The notes: generated by a model from the sequence alone, not told the origin. Counted from the stretch's first letter, positions 24,590 to 32,372 are shown. The stretch is 32,719 nt of DNA from UBA4738 sp002413305 (GCA_036847185.1 DAIUAM010000034.1:1-32719); one strand, 5' to 3'. Program-made: numbers and translations.

Positions 24590-25321
24590 ATGGAGCTCGT
24601 CGTGCTCGGCTCGCACGCCACGTGGCCGCGCGCGCACGGGGCGGCCTCCGGGTATCTCGTCCGGCACGACGGCTTCACGTTGTGGGTCGACGCGGGTACG
24701 GGAACGCTGGCCAAGCTCCAGGAGCACGCCGATCCGTTCGACGTCGACGCCATCCTCGTCTCGCACCGGCACTTCGACCATTTCCTCGACCTGTATCCGT
24801 ATTTCTTCGCGCGCTGGTCGAACCCCGAACCCTTGCCGAAGGTGCCGCTGTTCGCGCCGCCCGGGATGTTCGAGCACGCCATGAGGATCGAGGACGGGCT
24901 GGCGGACACCTTCGACCCGCGTTCGGTAGAACCGGGGCTCGCGTTCGAGGCGGGGCCGTTCCGGATCACGACGGCGGCCATGAAGCACCCCGTGCCGACG
25001 ATGGGGTTGCGGATCGAAGCCGCCGGCACGGTGGTGACCTACAGCGCGGACACCGGGCCATCGAAGGAGCTGGTGGAGCTTGCCGCTGGCGCCCACCTGC
25101 TGTTGTGCGAGGCGACGTGGGTGCGGGGCGGCGCGGGCCCGCCCGACCTGCACCTGGGCGCGGACGAGGCGGCCGATCACGCGAAGCGCGCCGGCGCCGG
25201 GCGGCTGGTGCTCACGCACATCGGGCCGCGGAACGACCGCGCGGAGGTCCTGGATGTGGCGCGGTCGAGCTTCGACGGAGACCTGACCCTGGCCGAGGAG
25301 GATCTGGTGGTGGAGCTGTGA
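24590..25321 (+). CDS. Metallo-beta-lactamase-fold phosphodiesterase (Rv1339-like)
   Basis: This 243-residue protein carries HRHFDH (His59, His61, Asp63, His64), a later conserved histidine in AAMKHPVPTMG, the aspartate in YSADTG and a C-terminal LTHIGPR histidine. This layout fits the RNase Z-like class of metallo-hydrolases. Its place between murI and rph matches M. tuberculosis Rv1339, reported to degrade cyclic AMP; that activity is inferred here from synteny. It begins six bases after murI and overlaps rph by GTGA. Confidence 0.85.
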   Translation: MELVVLGSHATWPRAHGAASGYLVRHDGFTLWVDAGTGTLAKLQEHADPFDVDAILVSHRHFDHFLDLYPYFFARWSNPEPLPKVPLFAPPGMFEHAMRIEDGLADTFDPRSVEPGLAFEAGPFRITTAAMKHPVPTMGLRIEAAGTVVTYSADTGPSKELVELAAGAHLLLCEATWVRGGAGPPDLHLGADEAADHAKRAGAGRLVLTHIGPRNDRAEVLDVARSSFDGDLTLAEEDLVVEL

Positions 25322-26070
25322 GCAGCGACCTGGCGCGGACGGACGGTCGGGGACCGGGCGACCTCCGGCCCTTGAAGGTCGAGATGGGGTACCTGGAATG
25401 GGCGGAGGGTTCGGCGCTCCTGGAGGTCGGGAAGACCCGCGTGCTGGTCGCGGCCAGCTTCGAGGCAAAGGTCCCGCGGTTCCTGCAAGGCAGCGGTTCC
25501 GGGTGGGTGACGGCCGAATACGCGATGCTGCCGCGCTCGACCGCCGTCCGGACCCCGCGTGAGGTGCAGGCCGGGCGGCCGTCGGGCCGGACCCAGGAGA
25601 TCCAGCGGCTGGTCGGGCGGTCGCTCCGGTCCGTCACCGCGCTGGAGCGGATGGGGGAATGCACGTTCACCATCGACTGCGACGTCCTGCAGGCCGACGG
25701 CGGCACCAGGACGGCGTCGGTCACCGCCGGCTACCTCGCGCTGGCCCAGGCGATCGGGCGCCTCCAGGCGAAAGACGTGGTGCCAAGCGGCATCCTTCGA
25801 GACTCCGCGGCCGCCGTGAGCGCGGGCATCGTCGGCGATGAACTGCTCCTGGATCTGTGCTACGAGGAGGACGCCCGGGCCGAGGTCGACTTCAACGTGG
25901 TCATGACGGGCTCCGGCGACCTGGTCGAGGTGCAGGGGACCGCCGAGGGCAAGCCGTTCTCCCGGCTTCAGCTCGACCAGCTAGTGGAGCTGGCGGCCGC
26001 AGGGATCGCCCAGCTCGGCGAGTTCCAGCAGGAGGTCCTGGCCGGGCTGCAGACCACCGCGCCGAGCTGA
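25318..26070 (+). CDS. rph: Ribonuclease PH
   Basis: This 250-residue phosphorolytic exoribonuclease trims tRNA 3' ends. Family segments visible are LEVGKTRVLVAASFEAKVPRFLQ, GWVTAEYAMLPRST, QEIQRLVGRSLRSVTALE, CDVLQADGGTRTASVTAGYLAL and DFNVVMTGSGDLVEVQGTAEG. The Arg-rich GRSLRSV region holds the phosphate-binding residues. The GTG start overlaps the previous gene by four bases. rdgB follows directly, a common pairing. Confidence 0.94.
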   Translation: MSSDLARTDGRGPGDLRPLKVEMGYLEWAEGSALLEVGKTRVLVAASFEAKVPRFLQGSGSGWVTAEYAMLPRSTAVRTPREVQAGRPSGRTQEIQRLVGRSLRSVTALERMGECTFTIDCDVLQADGGTRTASVTAGYLALAQAIGRLQAKDVVPSGILRDSAAAVSAGIVGDELLLDLCYEEDARAEVDFNVVMTGSGDLVEVQGTAEGKPFSRLQLDQLVELAAAGIAQLGEFQQEVLAGLQTTAPS

Positions 26071-26078
26071 CCGCGGCC

Positions 26079-26681
26079 GTGGCCTTCCCGACCGAGCTGG
26101 CCCTGGCCACGAAGAACGCCGGCAAGATCCGAGAGATCCTGGAGATCTGCCACGACTGGCCGGTGGCGTGGCTGATCCACGGGCGGGACGGGCATGTGTG
26201 GCCCGACGTCGAGGAGACCGGCCAGACGTACGTGGAGAACGCGCTGCTCAAGGCCCGCGCCGTGGCGGCCGTGGCCGGCGCCCCGGGCGTCGCCGACGAC
26301 AGCGGCATCGAGGTGGACCTCCTGGGGAGCGATCCGGGTCCGCGTTCGGCCCGCTTCGCGGGAGACCAGGCCTCCGACCGGGAGAACCTGCAGCTGCTGA
26401 TCGCCCGCGTCGCCCCCGCGCCGCCGTCGGCTCGAAGCGCCCGCTACCGGTGCATCGCCGCCTGCGCTTGGCCCGACGGGCGCGAGGTGTGGGCCGAAGG
26501 CACAGTAGACGGATCATTGATCCTGGAGCCGCGAGGGGCTGGCGGCTTCGGGTACGACCCGATCTTCGTTCCGGACGGACATCCGGGCCGAACCATGGCC
26601 GAGCTGTCGCCCGAAGAGAAGAACGCCATCAGCCACCGGGGCCGGGCCTTCCGGGCGCTGAGCGAGCTGCTCGTCGGCTGA
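26079..26681 (+). CDS. rdgB: Non-canonical purine NTP pyrophosphatase (RdgB/HAM1)
   Basis: This 200-residue enzyme hydrolyses dITP, ITP and XTP to keep them out of DNA and RNA. The motifs are ATKNAGKIREI at the N-terminus, VADDSGIEVDLL with its catalytic aspartate, GGFGYDPIFVPDG and the C-terminal SHRGRAF. The start is taken as GTG 26079, eight bases after the rph stop; no ATG is available nearby. It closes the cysM-murI-rph-rdgB run. Confidence 0.92.
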   Translation: MAFPTELALATKNAGKIREILEICHDWPVAWLIHGRDGHVWPDVEETGQTYVENALLKARAVAAVAGAPGVADDSGIEVDLLGSDPGPRSARFAGDQASDRENLQLLIARVAPAPPSARSARYRCIAACAWPDGREVWAEGTVDGSLILEPRGAGGFGYDPIFVPDGHPGRTMAELSPEEKNAISHRGRAFRALSELLVG

Positions 26682-26692
26682 CCCCCGCGCAC

Positions 26693-26698
26693 TATGCT
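26693..26698 (+). promoter_or_regulatory. Putative -10 box upstream of the DUF885 peptidase gene
   Basis: TATGCT lies 36 bases before the ATG at 26735. A GGGGGAG element ten bases before the start can serve as SD, so this gene would have a normal leader. No -35 is evident. Confidence 0.35.
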
Positions 26699-26734
26699 CG
26701 ACGTTCCGACATCTCACACGGGGGAGAGCGAGAC

Positions 26735-28393
26735 ATGAGCGAAGGGGAAGCGAAGGTTCGGGAGCTGGCCGATCGGTACTGGGAGGAGCTGCTCGAGATC
26801 GAGCCCCTTCTGGGCACCGAGGTCGGCGACGAGCGGTTCGACGATCGGCTGGGAGATCCCAGCGAGGCGGGCCTGGAGCGGAGCCGGCACCTTCAGCAAC
26901 GGACGTTGGACGCGCTGGGCCAGGTCGACCGGGCCGGCCTCGACGAGGCCTGGCGAGGGGTGGCCGACGTCCTGGAAGGGATCGCCAATCGCGCGCTCGA
27001 CGAGATCCGGCTCCGGACGGACCTCCTGGGGAACGTCGGCCACCTGTGGGGGCCGGCTCAGCTCCTGGTGGTCATCGCCACCCTCCAGCGGGCGGATACC
27101 CCGGAACGGCTGGACCGGTACGTGGCCCGGCTGCGTGCCTTCCCCCGGTACTTCGAGGAGATCGCCGAGACGGCCGCCGACGGGGTCGAGCGCGGCATCA
27201 CCCAGCCCGCGCTGGTCGTCGACCGGACGATCGCTCAGGTTGAACGCCTGGTGGCCATCCCGCCCGAGCAGTCTCCGGGGATGAAGCCGGTCGAGGGATC
27301 CAGCCCAACCACCCTCCTCATGGTGGCCGAAGCCATCCGGGACCACGTCCTGCCGGCCTATCAGACCTACCTCGAAGCGCTGAGGGCCTACCGCGCCCAC
27401 GCCCGCGAGGATTCGATCGGCCTGTCCGCGCTGCCCGACGGCGAGGCGAGGTACGCATCGGCGATCAAGGCCTGGACCACGCTCCCGCTGACCGCGGAAC
27501 AGGTCCACAACATCGGCCTGGAGGACCTGGCCGACATCCAGGACGAGCGCCGCCGGATCGCCGAGTCCCTTGGCCACCCGGACGGCGCTTCGGCCATCGC
27601 CGCGTACACCGAGACCGGGGCGAACACGGCGAAGACTCGCGAGGAGATGGTGCAGCACGCGGAGGACATGGTGCAGCGGGGGTGGGACGCCGCGAGCGGC
27701 TGGTTCGGCCGACTGCCGAAGGACAACTGCCGGGTCCAGGCTGTGGAGGAGTTCCGGGAGAAGGACTCGCCCACCGCCTTCTACTACCCGGCCTCGGCCG
27801 ACGGATCCCGCCAGGGCATCTACTACATCAACACGTCGGACCTGGATCAGCGCACGCTGCACCAGATCGCCAGTGTCACCTACCACGAAGCCAACCCCGG
27901 CCATCATTTCCAGATCTCGATCGAGCAGGAGTTCGACGACCGACCGGCGATCCGTCGCTTCGGCGGGAACCTCGGCGGGAGCGCGTTCATCGAGGGGTGG
28001 GCGCTGTACTGCGAGCGCCTGGCCGACGAGATGGGGCTGTACCTGAACGAGCACGAGCGCCTGGGCATGCTCGAGTCACAGGGGTGGCGAGCCTGCCGGC
28101 TGATCGTGGACACGGGCATGCACGCGCTCGGGTGGGCGCGCGACCAGGCCATCGACCAAATGGTCGAAGCCGGCGTCTCGCCCCTGGAGGCGGAGATCGA
28201 AACCGACCGCTACATCTCGATGCCCGGGCAGGCGCTTGCGTACAAGATCGGCCAGCACGAGATCGAGAAGTGGCGCTCCGCCGCCGAGAAGCGCGCGGGC
28301 GCCGACTTCTCGATCAAGGGCTTCCACGACCGGCTGCTCCAACTGGGAGCCCTGCCACTCGCAGCGCTGGAGCGGGAGCTGGGGTCGGCCTGA
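26735..28393 (+). CDS. DUF885 metallopeptidase
   Basis: This 552-residue cytoplasmic-type protein belongs to DUF885, which is related to M32 carboxypeptidases. The metal site is HEANPGHH at residues 384-391, and the downstream glutamate lies in FIEGWALYCERLADEMG. Other family landmarks are the N-terminal helical bundle, FYYPASADGSRQGIYYINTSDL before the metal site and SMPGQALAYKIGQHEI after it. It has no signal peptide. Peptide or ester substrates are unknown. It ends 25 bases before the tRNA-Leu fragment, so it marks the last chromosomal gene before the suspected element. Confidence 0.87.
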   Translation: MSEGEAKVRELADRYWEELLEIEPLLGTEVGDERFDDRLGDPSEAGLERSRHLQQRTLDALGQVDRAGLDEAWRGVADVLEGIANRALDEIRLRTDLLGNVGHLWGPAQLLVVIATLQRADTPERLDRYVARLRAFPRYFEEIAETAADGVERGITQPALVVDRTIAQVERLVAIPPEQSPGMKPVEGSSPTTLLMVAEAIRDHVLPAYQTYLEALRAYRAHAREDSIGLSALPDGEARYASAIKAWTTLPLTAEQVHNIGLEDLADIQDERRRIAESLGHPDGASAIAAYTETGANTAKTREEMVQHAEDMVQRGWDAASGWFGRLPKDNCRVQAVEEFREKDSPTAFYYPASADGSRQGIYYINTSDLDQRTLHQIASVTYHEANPGHHFQISIEQEFDDRPAIRRFGGNLGGSAFIEGWALYCERLADEMGLYLNEHERLGMLESQGWRACRLIVDTGMHALGWARDQAIDQMVEAGVSPLEAEIETDRYISMPGQALAYKIGQHEIEKWRSAAEKRAGADFSIKGFHDRLLQLGALPLAALERELGSA

Positions 28394-28418
28394 CTCCGGG
28401 GAGGGGTCCCGGAAGGAG

Positions 28419-28474
28419 TGCGAGAGGGGGGAGTTGAACCCCCACGCCCTTTCGGGCACCGGATCCTAAGTCCG
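28419..28474 (-). tRNA. tRNA-Leu(UAG) 3' fragment, likely attachment site
   Basis: Read on the minus strand, the sequence gives an anticodon arm with loop CTTAGGA (anticodon UAG), a long variable arm GTGCCCGAAAGGGCGT and a T arm with GGGGG/CCCCC stem and loop TTCAACT. The acceptor 3' strand CTCTCGC and discriminator A follow. No CCA is encoded. Upstream of the anticodon arm there is no D arm or 5' acceptor strand; similarity stops at the base of the anticodon stem. A 3' tRNA segment cut at the anticodon stem is the usual att core of tyrosine-recombinase elements. It is not a functional tRNA gene. Confidence 0.75.
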
Positions 28475-28481
28475 AGCAAGG

Positions 28482-28558
28482 CCGTCCGAGGTCGTCCCCG
28501 GTGGTCCGGGTCCGGCCGTTTTCGCAGGTCAGAGGCTATGGTCCGTCCGAGGCCGTCC
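28482..28558. repeat. Pair of 16-bp direct repeats next to the tRNA fragment
   Basis: CCGTCCGAGGTCGTCC (28482-28497) recurs as CCGTCCGAGGCCGTCC (28543-28558), 15 of 16 bases identical, 61 bp apart. They lie within 90 bp of the att core and may be arm-type or excisionase sites. Confidence 0.45.
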
Positions 28559-28799
28559 GCCCCTGTCCGTGGTCGGCCCGCGCTCTAGTGACCAAATGGT
28601 GACCAAACAAGGGGCGGCCACGCGGGGCAGGCGCTCCGGCCGGACCCACCACGCCCTCGCTGACCATGTAGGGGGCTCTCCTCATCTCCGCGGCCAGCAG
28701 CACCAGGCGCATCGGGACGCCGAACATCTCGGCGAGCTCCTCCGGCTCGATCCGACCCGGGCCGGGTCGAAGGATACACGGCCCGGTGGAGCGAATCAC
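28536..28799 (-). CDS. Small hypothetical protein (possible)
   Basis: This 87-residue minus-strand frame has a central part with good codon use encoding IEPEELAEMFGVPMRLVLL, which looks like a helix-turn-helix or helical hairpin. The C-terminal third runs through the direct repeats and looks non-coding. It could be the degraded remnant of a DNA-binding or excisionase-like protein. No family is assigned. Confidence 0.3.
   Translation of the reverse strand: MIRSTGPCILRPGPGRIEPEELAEMFGVPMRLVLLAAEMRRAPYMVSEGVVGPAGAPAPRGRPLFGHHLVTRARADHGQGRTASDGP
28588..28607. repeat. Two 9-bp direct repeats, GTGACCAAA
   Basis: GTGACCAAA occurs at 28588-28596 and 28599-28607, start-to-start distance 11 bp, about one helical turn. 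The AT-richer repeat stands out against its GC-rich surroundings and may be a recombinase or accessory-protein binding site. Confidence 0.45.
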
Positions 28800-28930
28800 C
28801 AGGAGTGCCGTTTCCCGGCCCCGCCCTGGGGCCCGGGGCGGCGTTCGGCCCTAGGGCGGGCATCCGTGCCAACCTGACGCCCTGGCGCCGCTCCTGGGGC
28901 CTGCCCGTGGGCCAGGGAACGGCGTCTGGG

Positions 28931-29149
28931 TCAGTGCCGCCCCCTCCTGGGTGCCTTTCGGAGCGCCGAGTCCATGGTCGCCGAGGGCTCTGGCGGTACC
29001 CGGACGACCTTTGCGGCCGGCTCGGCGTCGCGTTCGAGCGGCCCCTGGCCGCCCGGCGTGTCGTCGGCGATCGCGTCGCGAGAGATCAGCGACCCATATC
29101 CCGTCAGTTGCGCCGCCCGGCGGATCAGACGGTCCATGGGCGAGGTCAT
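28931..29149 (-). CDS. Small hypothetical protein
   Basis: This 72-residue minus-strand frame begins MTSPMDRLIRRAAQLTGYGS and has codon use like its surroundings. The first half looks helical and the second is rich in Pro and charged residues. A GGGGGTG stretch a few bases upstream could act as SD. It is divergent from the recombinase. I recognise no family. Confidence 0.4.
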   Translation of the reverse strand: MTSPMDRLIRRAAQLTGYGSLISRDAIADDTPGGQGPLERDAEPAAKVVRVPPEPSATMDSALRKAPRRGRH

Positions 29150-29268
29150 GAGGCACCCCCGGCAGCGGCCAGGGCGTCGGAGAGGATGTCCTCCTCGCGC
29201 GGGACTGCGCGAGTGGCCGTGAAGGATCTGCCGCGCGCGTTGGCCAAAGCGCTCTGGGCGAACCCCAC

Positions 29269-29775
29269 TTCGCGCTGAACGAGGAGGAGCTGATCCGGTA
29301 CCTCATCGCCGCCGCCTGGCGCCATCCGCGCCGAGCGTGGACGCTCATGCTGGCGTTCGGGCTCGGGACCCGCCGCATGGAGCTGACCGAAATCCGCCCC
29401 GAGGACGTCCAGGGCGGCGTCGTGCACCTGCGGAACTGCAAGTACGGAAAGGAGCGGCGCGTGGAGATCGGCCCGATCGCCCGGGCGGCGCTCGAAGAGT
29501 TGCGGCCCTGGTACAACGGCACGGTGCTCGGGGGGGTGAAGAAGGCTCAGATCACCGAATGGGCGCATCAGGCGGCCGTGGACTCAGGGCTTCTCCCGAA
29601 GGTCCACGGGCACGTCGCCCACGTGCTCCGCGCATCCTTCGCGACCTATCTGCTCCGTCATGGCGTGGCGGTGGAGGTCGTCAGGGACCTGATGGGCCAC
29701 GAGTCGATCGCCACCACGAACGTCTACGCGTCGGTCGAGCCCGAGGAGCGCCGGAAGGCGGTGGATCTGCTGTGA
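29269..29775 (+). CDS. Tyrosine recombinase, N-terminally truncated
   Basis: The catalytic domain of a phage-type integrase is present from about 29269 (FALNEEELIRYL) to the stop. All active-site residues can be seen: Arg in GTRRMEL (29371-29373), Lys in KYGKERR, HVLR (His 29620, Arg 29629), the GH of LMGHES and the nucleophile Tyr (29725-29727). The N-terminal core-binding domain is missing. The frame is open back to 29152 but holds no ATG, GTG or TTG start before the ATG at 29347, which lies inside the domain. It is therefore probably a remnant, or depends on an unseen frameshift upstream. It would act at the tRNA-Leu att site. Confidence 0.7.
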   Translation, partial: FALNEEELIRYLIAAAWRHPRRAWTLMLAFGLGTRRMELTEIRPEDVQGGVVHLRNCKYGKERRVEIGPIARAALEELRPWYNGTVLGGVKKAQITEWAHQAAVDSGLLPKVHGHVAHVLRASFATYLLRHGVAVEVVRDLMGHESIATTNVYASVEPEERRKAVDLL

Positions 29776-30059
29776 GCTGGCCGCGGATCTACGTCTTCCG
29801 CGATGCGGAGGGCGAGCCGGGCGGCTGGTACGTCTCGGCCGAGTGCCTCGGGTGGCATGAGGCCGAAGACCTCGTGGGCCTCGTTCGCGATCCGGTGGCT
29901 TTCGAGGTCGAGTCGGTCCCGTCCGAGCTGGCCGGCGCGGTACAGGCCTGGCAGCGGGATGCTCGCCGAGTCGCCGAGGGCGCGGCGAGGGTGACGGATG
30001 CCGATTCTCTCGCCGAGGGCGAGACGGTGGAAAACCAGGTCTGGGTGTCTAATGAGTGA
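29772..30059 (+). CDS. Small hypothetical protein coupled to the recombinase
   Basis: This 95-residue acidic protein starts at a GTG overlapping the recombinase stop (GTGA). It opens with SWPRIYVFRDAEGEPGGWYVSAECLGWHEAEDLVGL, which looks like a small alpha/beta domain. The rest is helical and acidic. No family is recognised. Its stop overlaps the ATG of the kinase-gene remnant by eight bases. Confidence 0.6.
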   Translation: MSWPRIYVFRDAEGEPGGWYVSAECLGWHEAEDLVGLVRDPVAFEVESVPSELAGAVQAWQRDARRVAEGAARVTDADSLAEGETVENQVWVSNE

Positions 30060-30186
30060 GGGGATGGTCCTCGCGGTGGACGTCGGGACGGATCGGATCG
30101 TCGCGACGATCCACGTCGGCGGTGTTCCGGTCGGCATCGCCACCGGACCTGACGGCGCCCCCTGGGTGGCCGCCCAAGGCTCGTAA
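30052..30186 (+). pseudogene. 3' remnant of a kinase/beta-propeller gene
   Basis: The 44-residue frame ends VGGVPVGIATGPDGAPWVAAQGS. The intact gene downstream ends VGGLPVGITVSPDGGLWVAAQGS, so this is the last blade of a lost paralogue. Only the final ~37 codons match; the first few residues come from the junction. It overlaps the preceding small gene. It is most likely not a functional protein. Confidence 0.7.
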
Positions 30187-30245
30187 GCGATCGCCGAACC
30201 TTCGTCTGGACGAGCGTGGTACTCGCCCTTCTCTACTCCGGAGCA
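30076..30245 (+). repeat. Direct repeat, copy A (kinase-gene 3' end plus downstream region)
   Basis: This 170-bp segment aligns with 32092-32260 (copy B). It includes the last codons, the stop, GATCGCCGAACC, a hairpin and a -10-like box. Start-to-start distance is 2,016 bp. Coding changes are mostly silent or conservative, and one base is missing in copy B after the hairpin, so the copies have diverged under selection. Confidence 0.75.
30201..30237 (+). promoter_or_regulatory. Conserved hairpin and putative promoter upstream of the kinase gene
   Basis: TTCGTCTGGACGAG can form a short hairpin, possibly the end of the upstream gene. TGGACG (30207-30212) and TCTACT (30232-30237) are spaced 19 bp and may be the -35/-10 pair for the kinase gene at 30295. 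The same elements recur in copy B. Confidence 0.35.
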
Positions 30246-30294
30246 CTCCCGGGTCTGGCGTACACCCTCCCTCGTCGTGTACAACAGCCCCACC

Positions 30295-32202
30295 ATGGCC
30301 ACCGACTCCCGGATCGGCACCGAGCTGGCCGGCTACCGGATCGAGGGGGTGCTCGGCCGGGGCGGGATGGGCGTGGTGTATCTGGCCACCCACCTCCGCC
30401 TGGACCGCAAGGTGGCCCTCAAGATCCTGGCCCCCGACCTGGCCGAGGACGAACGGTTCCGGGACCGGTTCATCCGGGAGTCCCGGATCGCCGCCCGGAT
30501 CGAGCACCCCAACATCATCCCGGTGTACGAGGCCGACGAGTCGGGCGGGGTGCTGTACATCGCCATGCGCTACGTGCGGGGGACCGACCTGAAGACCCTG
30601 ATCGGGGAGGGAGGACGGCTGGCCCCGGCCCGGGCCATCGCGATCCTGGACCAGGTGGGCAGCGCCCTGGACGCCGCCCACGCCGACGGCCTGGTCCACC
30701 GTGACGTCAAGCCGGCCAACATCCTGATCGCTCCCGGCGCCGACAAGCGGGCCGAGCACGCCTACCTCTCGGACTTCGGGCTCACCAAACGGTCCTCGTC
30801 GGAGTCGGGGATCACCGCCACCGGGCAGTTCGTGGGGACCCTGGACTACGCCGCCCCCGAGCAGTTCGAAGGCGGGTCCCTGGACGGCCGGACCGACGTG
30901 TACTCCCTGGGATGCGTGCTGTACGAGTGCCTGACCGGAGCGGTGCCCTTCCAACGGGACCAGGACGCGGCCATGATGTTCGCCCACCTGCTGTCCCCGC
31001 CCCCCAAGGCCACCGAGGCGAACCCGGAGCTGCCGGTGGGGATCGACCCGGTCATCGCCACGGCCATGGCCAAGAAGCCCGAGGACCGCTACCAGAGCGC
31101 CGGGGCGCTGGTGGAGGGGGCCTCCTCTGCCCTGGGGGTGTCGACCTCACAGCTCTCGGGTCCGCTGCCCTCCATGCCAAGGCGGAGGCCCCGGTGGCTC
31201 CTCCCGGCCGGCGCCGCCGTGCTGGCCGCGGTCATCGCCGTGGTGGCCGTGCTGGCTTCCCGCGGCGGCGGGACCCCGACGCCAGGCCCCAGCTCCCATC
31301 CCAACACGGGCCCGCTGGCCATCGCCACCGACGCCGTCGCCCGCATCGACCCGAGGCGTTTCGTGTTGTCCCGGGTGGTGTCGCTGCCCGGCACGCCGAC
31401 GGCCATCACCGCCGCGGACGGGGCGATCTGGGCCGCCGAGCAATCCGGAACCGTCTCCAAGGTCGATCCCAGCACGGGACGCGCGATCACCATCGGAGTT
31501 GGAGGGAGCCCGACCGCACTGACGGCGGCAACCGGCGTGATCTGGGCCTTCACCGCCACCGACGGCCCCATCGCCCCCATCGCAACGGCAGCAGGCAGCG
31601 TGGGAAAGGCCATCGAGCTCCCAACAGGGACCTTCCGGGGGATCGCCGTCGGGTACCGCGCGCTGTGGCTCGCCGGCACCGAGGGCAACCTGGCCCAAGG
31701 CCACCCGGTCGTTCCGGGCCTGTTCCGCATCGACCCCGACACGGGTGCGATCGCCCTGTACGTCCAGTTCGCGGTGTCAGACGCGTCCGTCGTCGTCGGT
31801 GAGGGATCCGTATGGGTCAATGACGGGAGCGGTGGCGTGGAGCGGGTCTCGCCGCAAGCGGCAGGGAACATCTCCCGGATCGAGCTCCCGGAAAGGGTGG
31901 TCGGACCGGTGTCGAACCCGATCGCTGTGGGAAGGGGCGGCGTGTGGGCGGCGACCCAGACGCTGATCTACCACATCGATGCGGCAACCGGTCAGGTGTT
32001 GAGGCGCATCACGCTGCCAGGGACCGCGATGGGCGTCGCGCTCACGACCGGCCGGGTTTGGGTCGCCTGCGGCAACGGCACAGTGACCGTGATCGACGCC
32101 GGCGCCGACACGATCGTGCGAACGATCCGGGTGGGAGGCCTGCCGGTGGGAATCACGGTCAGCCCTGATGGCGGCCTCTGGGTCGCCGCCCAGGGCTCGT
32201 GA
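30295..32202 (+). CDS. Membrane serine/threonine protein kinase with extracellular beta-propeller
   Basis: This 635-residue receptor-type kinase of the PknB class has an N-terminal kinase domain. It shows GRGGMGVVYLA, Lys43 in VALKIL, HRDVKPANIL with Asp137, DFGLTK, AAPEQFEGG and DVYSLGC, all intact. A basic stretch and one membrane helix follow at residues ~299-322 (LLPAGAAVLAAVIAVVAVLA). The outside part, ~residues 340-635, is made of repeated blades such as AIWAAEQSG, VIWAFTATDG, GVWAATQT and LWVAAQGS, a seven-bladed-type propeller. It would sense an external ligand and phosphorylate cytoplasmic proteins. The ATG at 30295 is preferred over GTG 30277. Confidence 0.9.
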   Translation: MATDSRIGTELAGYRIEGVLGRGGMGVVYLATHLRLDRKVALKILAPDLAEDERFRDRFIRESRIAARIEHPNIIPVYEADESGGVLYIAMRYVRGTDLKTLIGEGGRLAPARAIAILDQVGSALDAAHADGLVHRDVKPANILIAPGADKRAEHAYLSDFGLTKRSSSESGITATGQFVGTLDYAAPEQFEGGSLDGRTDVYSLGCVLYECLTGAVPFQRDQDAAMMFAHLLSPPPKATEANPELPVGIDPVIATAMAKKPEDRYQSAGALVEGASSALGVSTSQLSGPLPSMPRRRPRWLLPAGAAVLAAVIAVVAVLASRGGGTPTPGPSSHPNTGPLAIATDAVARIDPRRFVLSRVVSLPGTPTAITAADGAIWAAEQSGTVSKVDPSTGRAITIGVGGSPTALTAATGVIWAFTATDGPIAPIATAAGSVGKAIELPTGTFRGIAVGYRALWLAGTEGNLAQGHPVVPGLFRIDPDTGAIALYVQFAVSDASVVVGEGSVWVNDGSGGVERVSPQAAGNISRIELPERVVGPVSNPIAVGRGGVWAATQTLIYHIDAATGQVLRRITLPGTAMGVALTTGRVWVACGNGTVTVIDAGADTIVRTIRVGGLPVGITVSPDGGLWVAAQGS

Positions 32203-32260
32203 GCGCTCGCCGAACCCTCGTCTGGACGAGTGTCGTACCCCCCTCCTATACTCCGAGGCA
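32092..32260 (+). repeat. Direct repeat, copy B
   Basis: This is the partner of 30076-30245. It covers the last codons of the intact kinase gene, its stop and about 58 bp beyond, ending at CTCCGAGGCA. It carries the same hairpin and box elements. Confidence 0.75.
32217..32252 (+). promoter_or_regulatory. Hairpin and putative promoter downstream of the kinase gene
   Basis: CTCGTCTGGACGAG (32217-32230) is a perfect short inverted repeat. TGGACG (32223-32228) and TATACT (32247-32252) are 18 bp apart, a better -35/-10 pair than in copy A. It would transcribe two very short frames (32264-32305 and 32302-32364). Confidence 0.35.
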
Positions 32261-32372
32261 CGGATGAGCATGACGAACGACGTTCGTTTCGGACCCCTTC
32301 CTTGAGCGCCGGCCGGCGCCGCCGTTCCCCCGAAGAGCTGGAGGTGATGAAGAGTCTCTGTTGAGCCACGCG

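Larger units (their letters stand above)
28419..30059. mobile_element. Probable left edge of an integrated element at tRNA-Leu
   Basis: A tRNA 3' fragment, adjacent short repeats, two small ORFs, a tyrosine recombinase and a coupled small gene lie together. Together they match the end of an integrative element or its remains. From the polarity of the fragment the element should extend to the right, with an intact tRNA-Leu at its other end. No second att copy lies in the window, so the right limit given is only where kinase-gene sequence begins. Confidence 0.4.

Noticed and set aside
28569..28877. Plus-strand open frame over the repeats
   Set aside because: It crosses both direct repeats, has low-complexity composition, lacks an SD, and competes with a better minus-strand frame.
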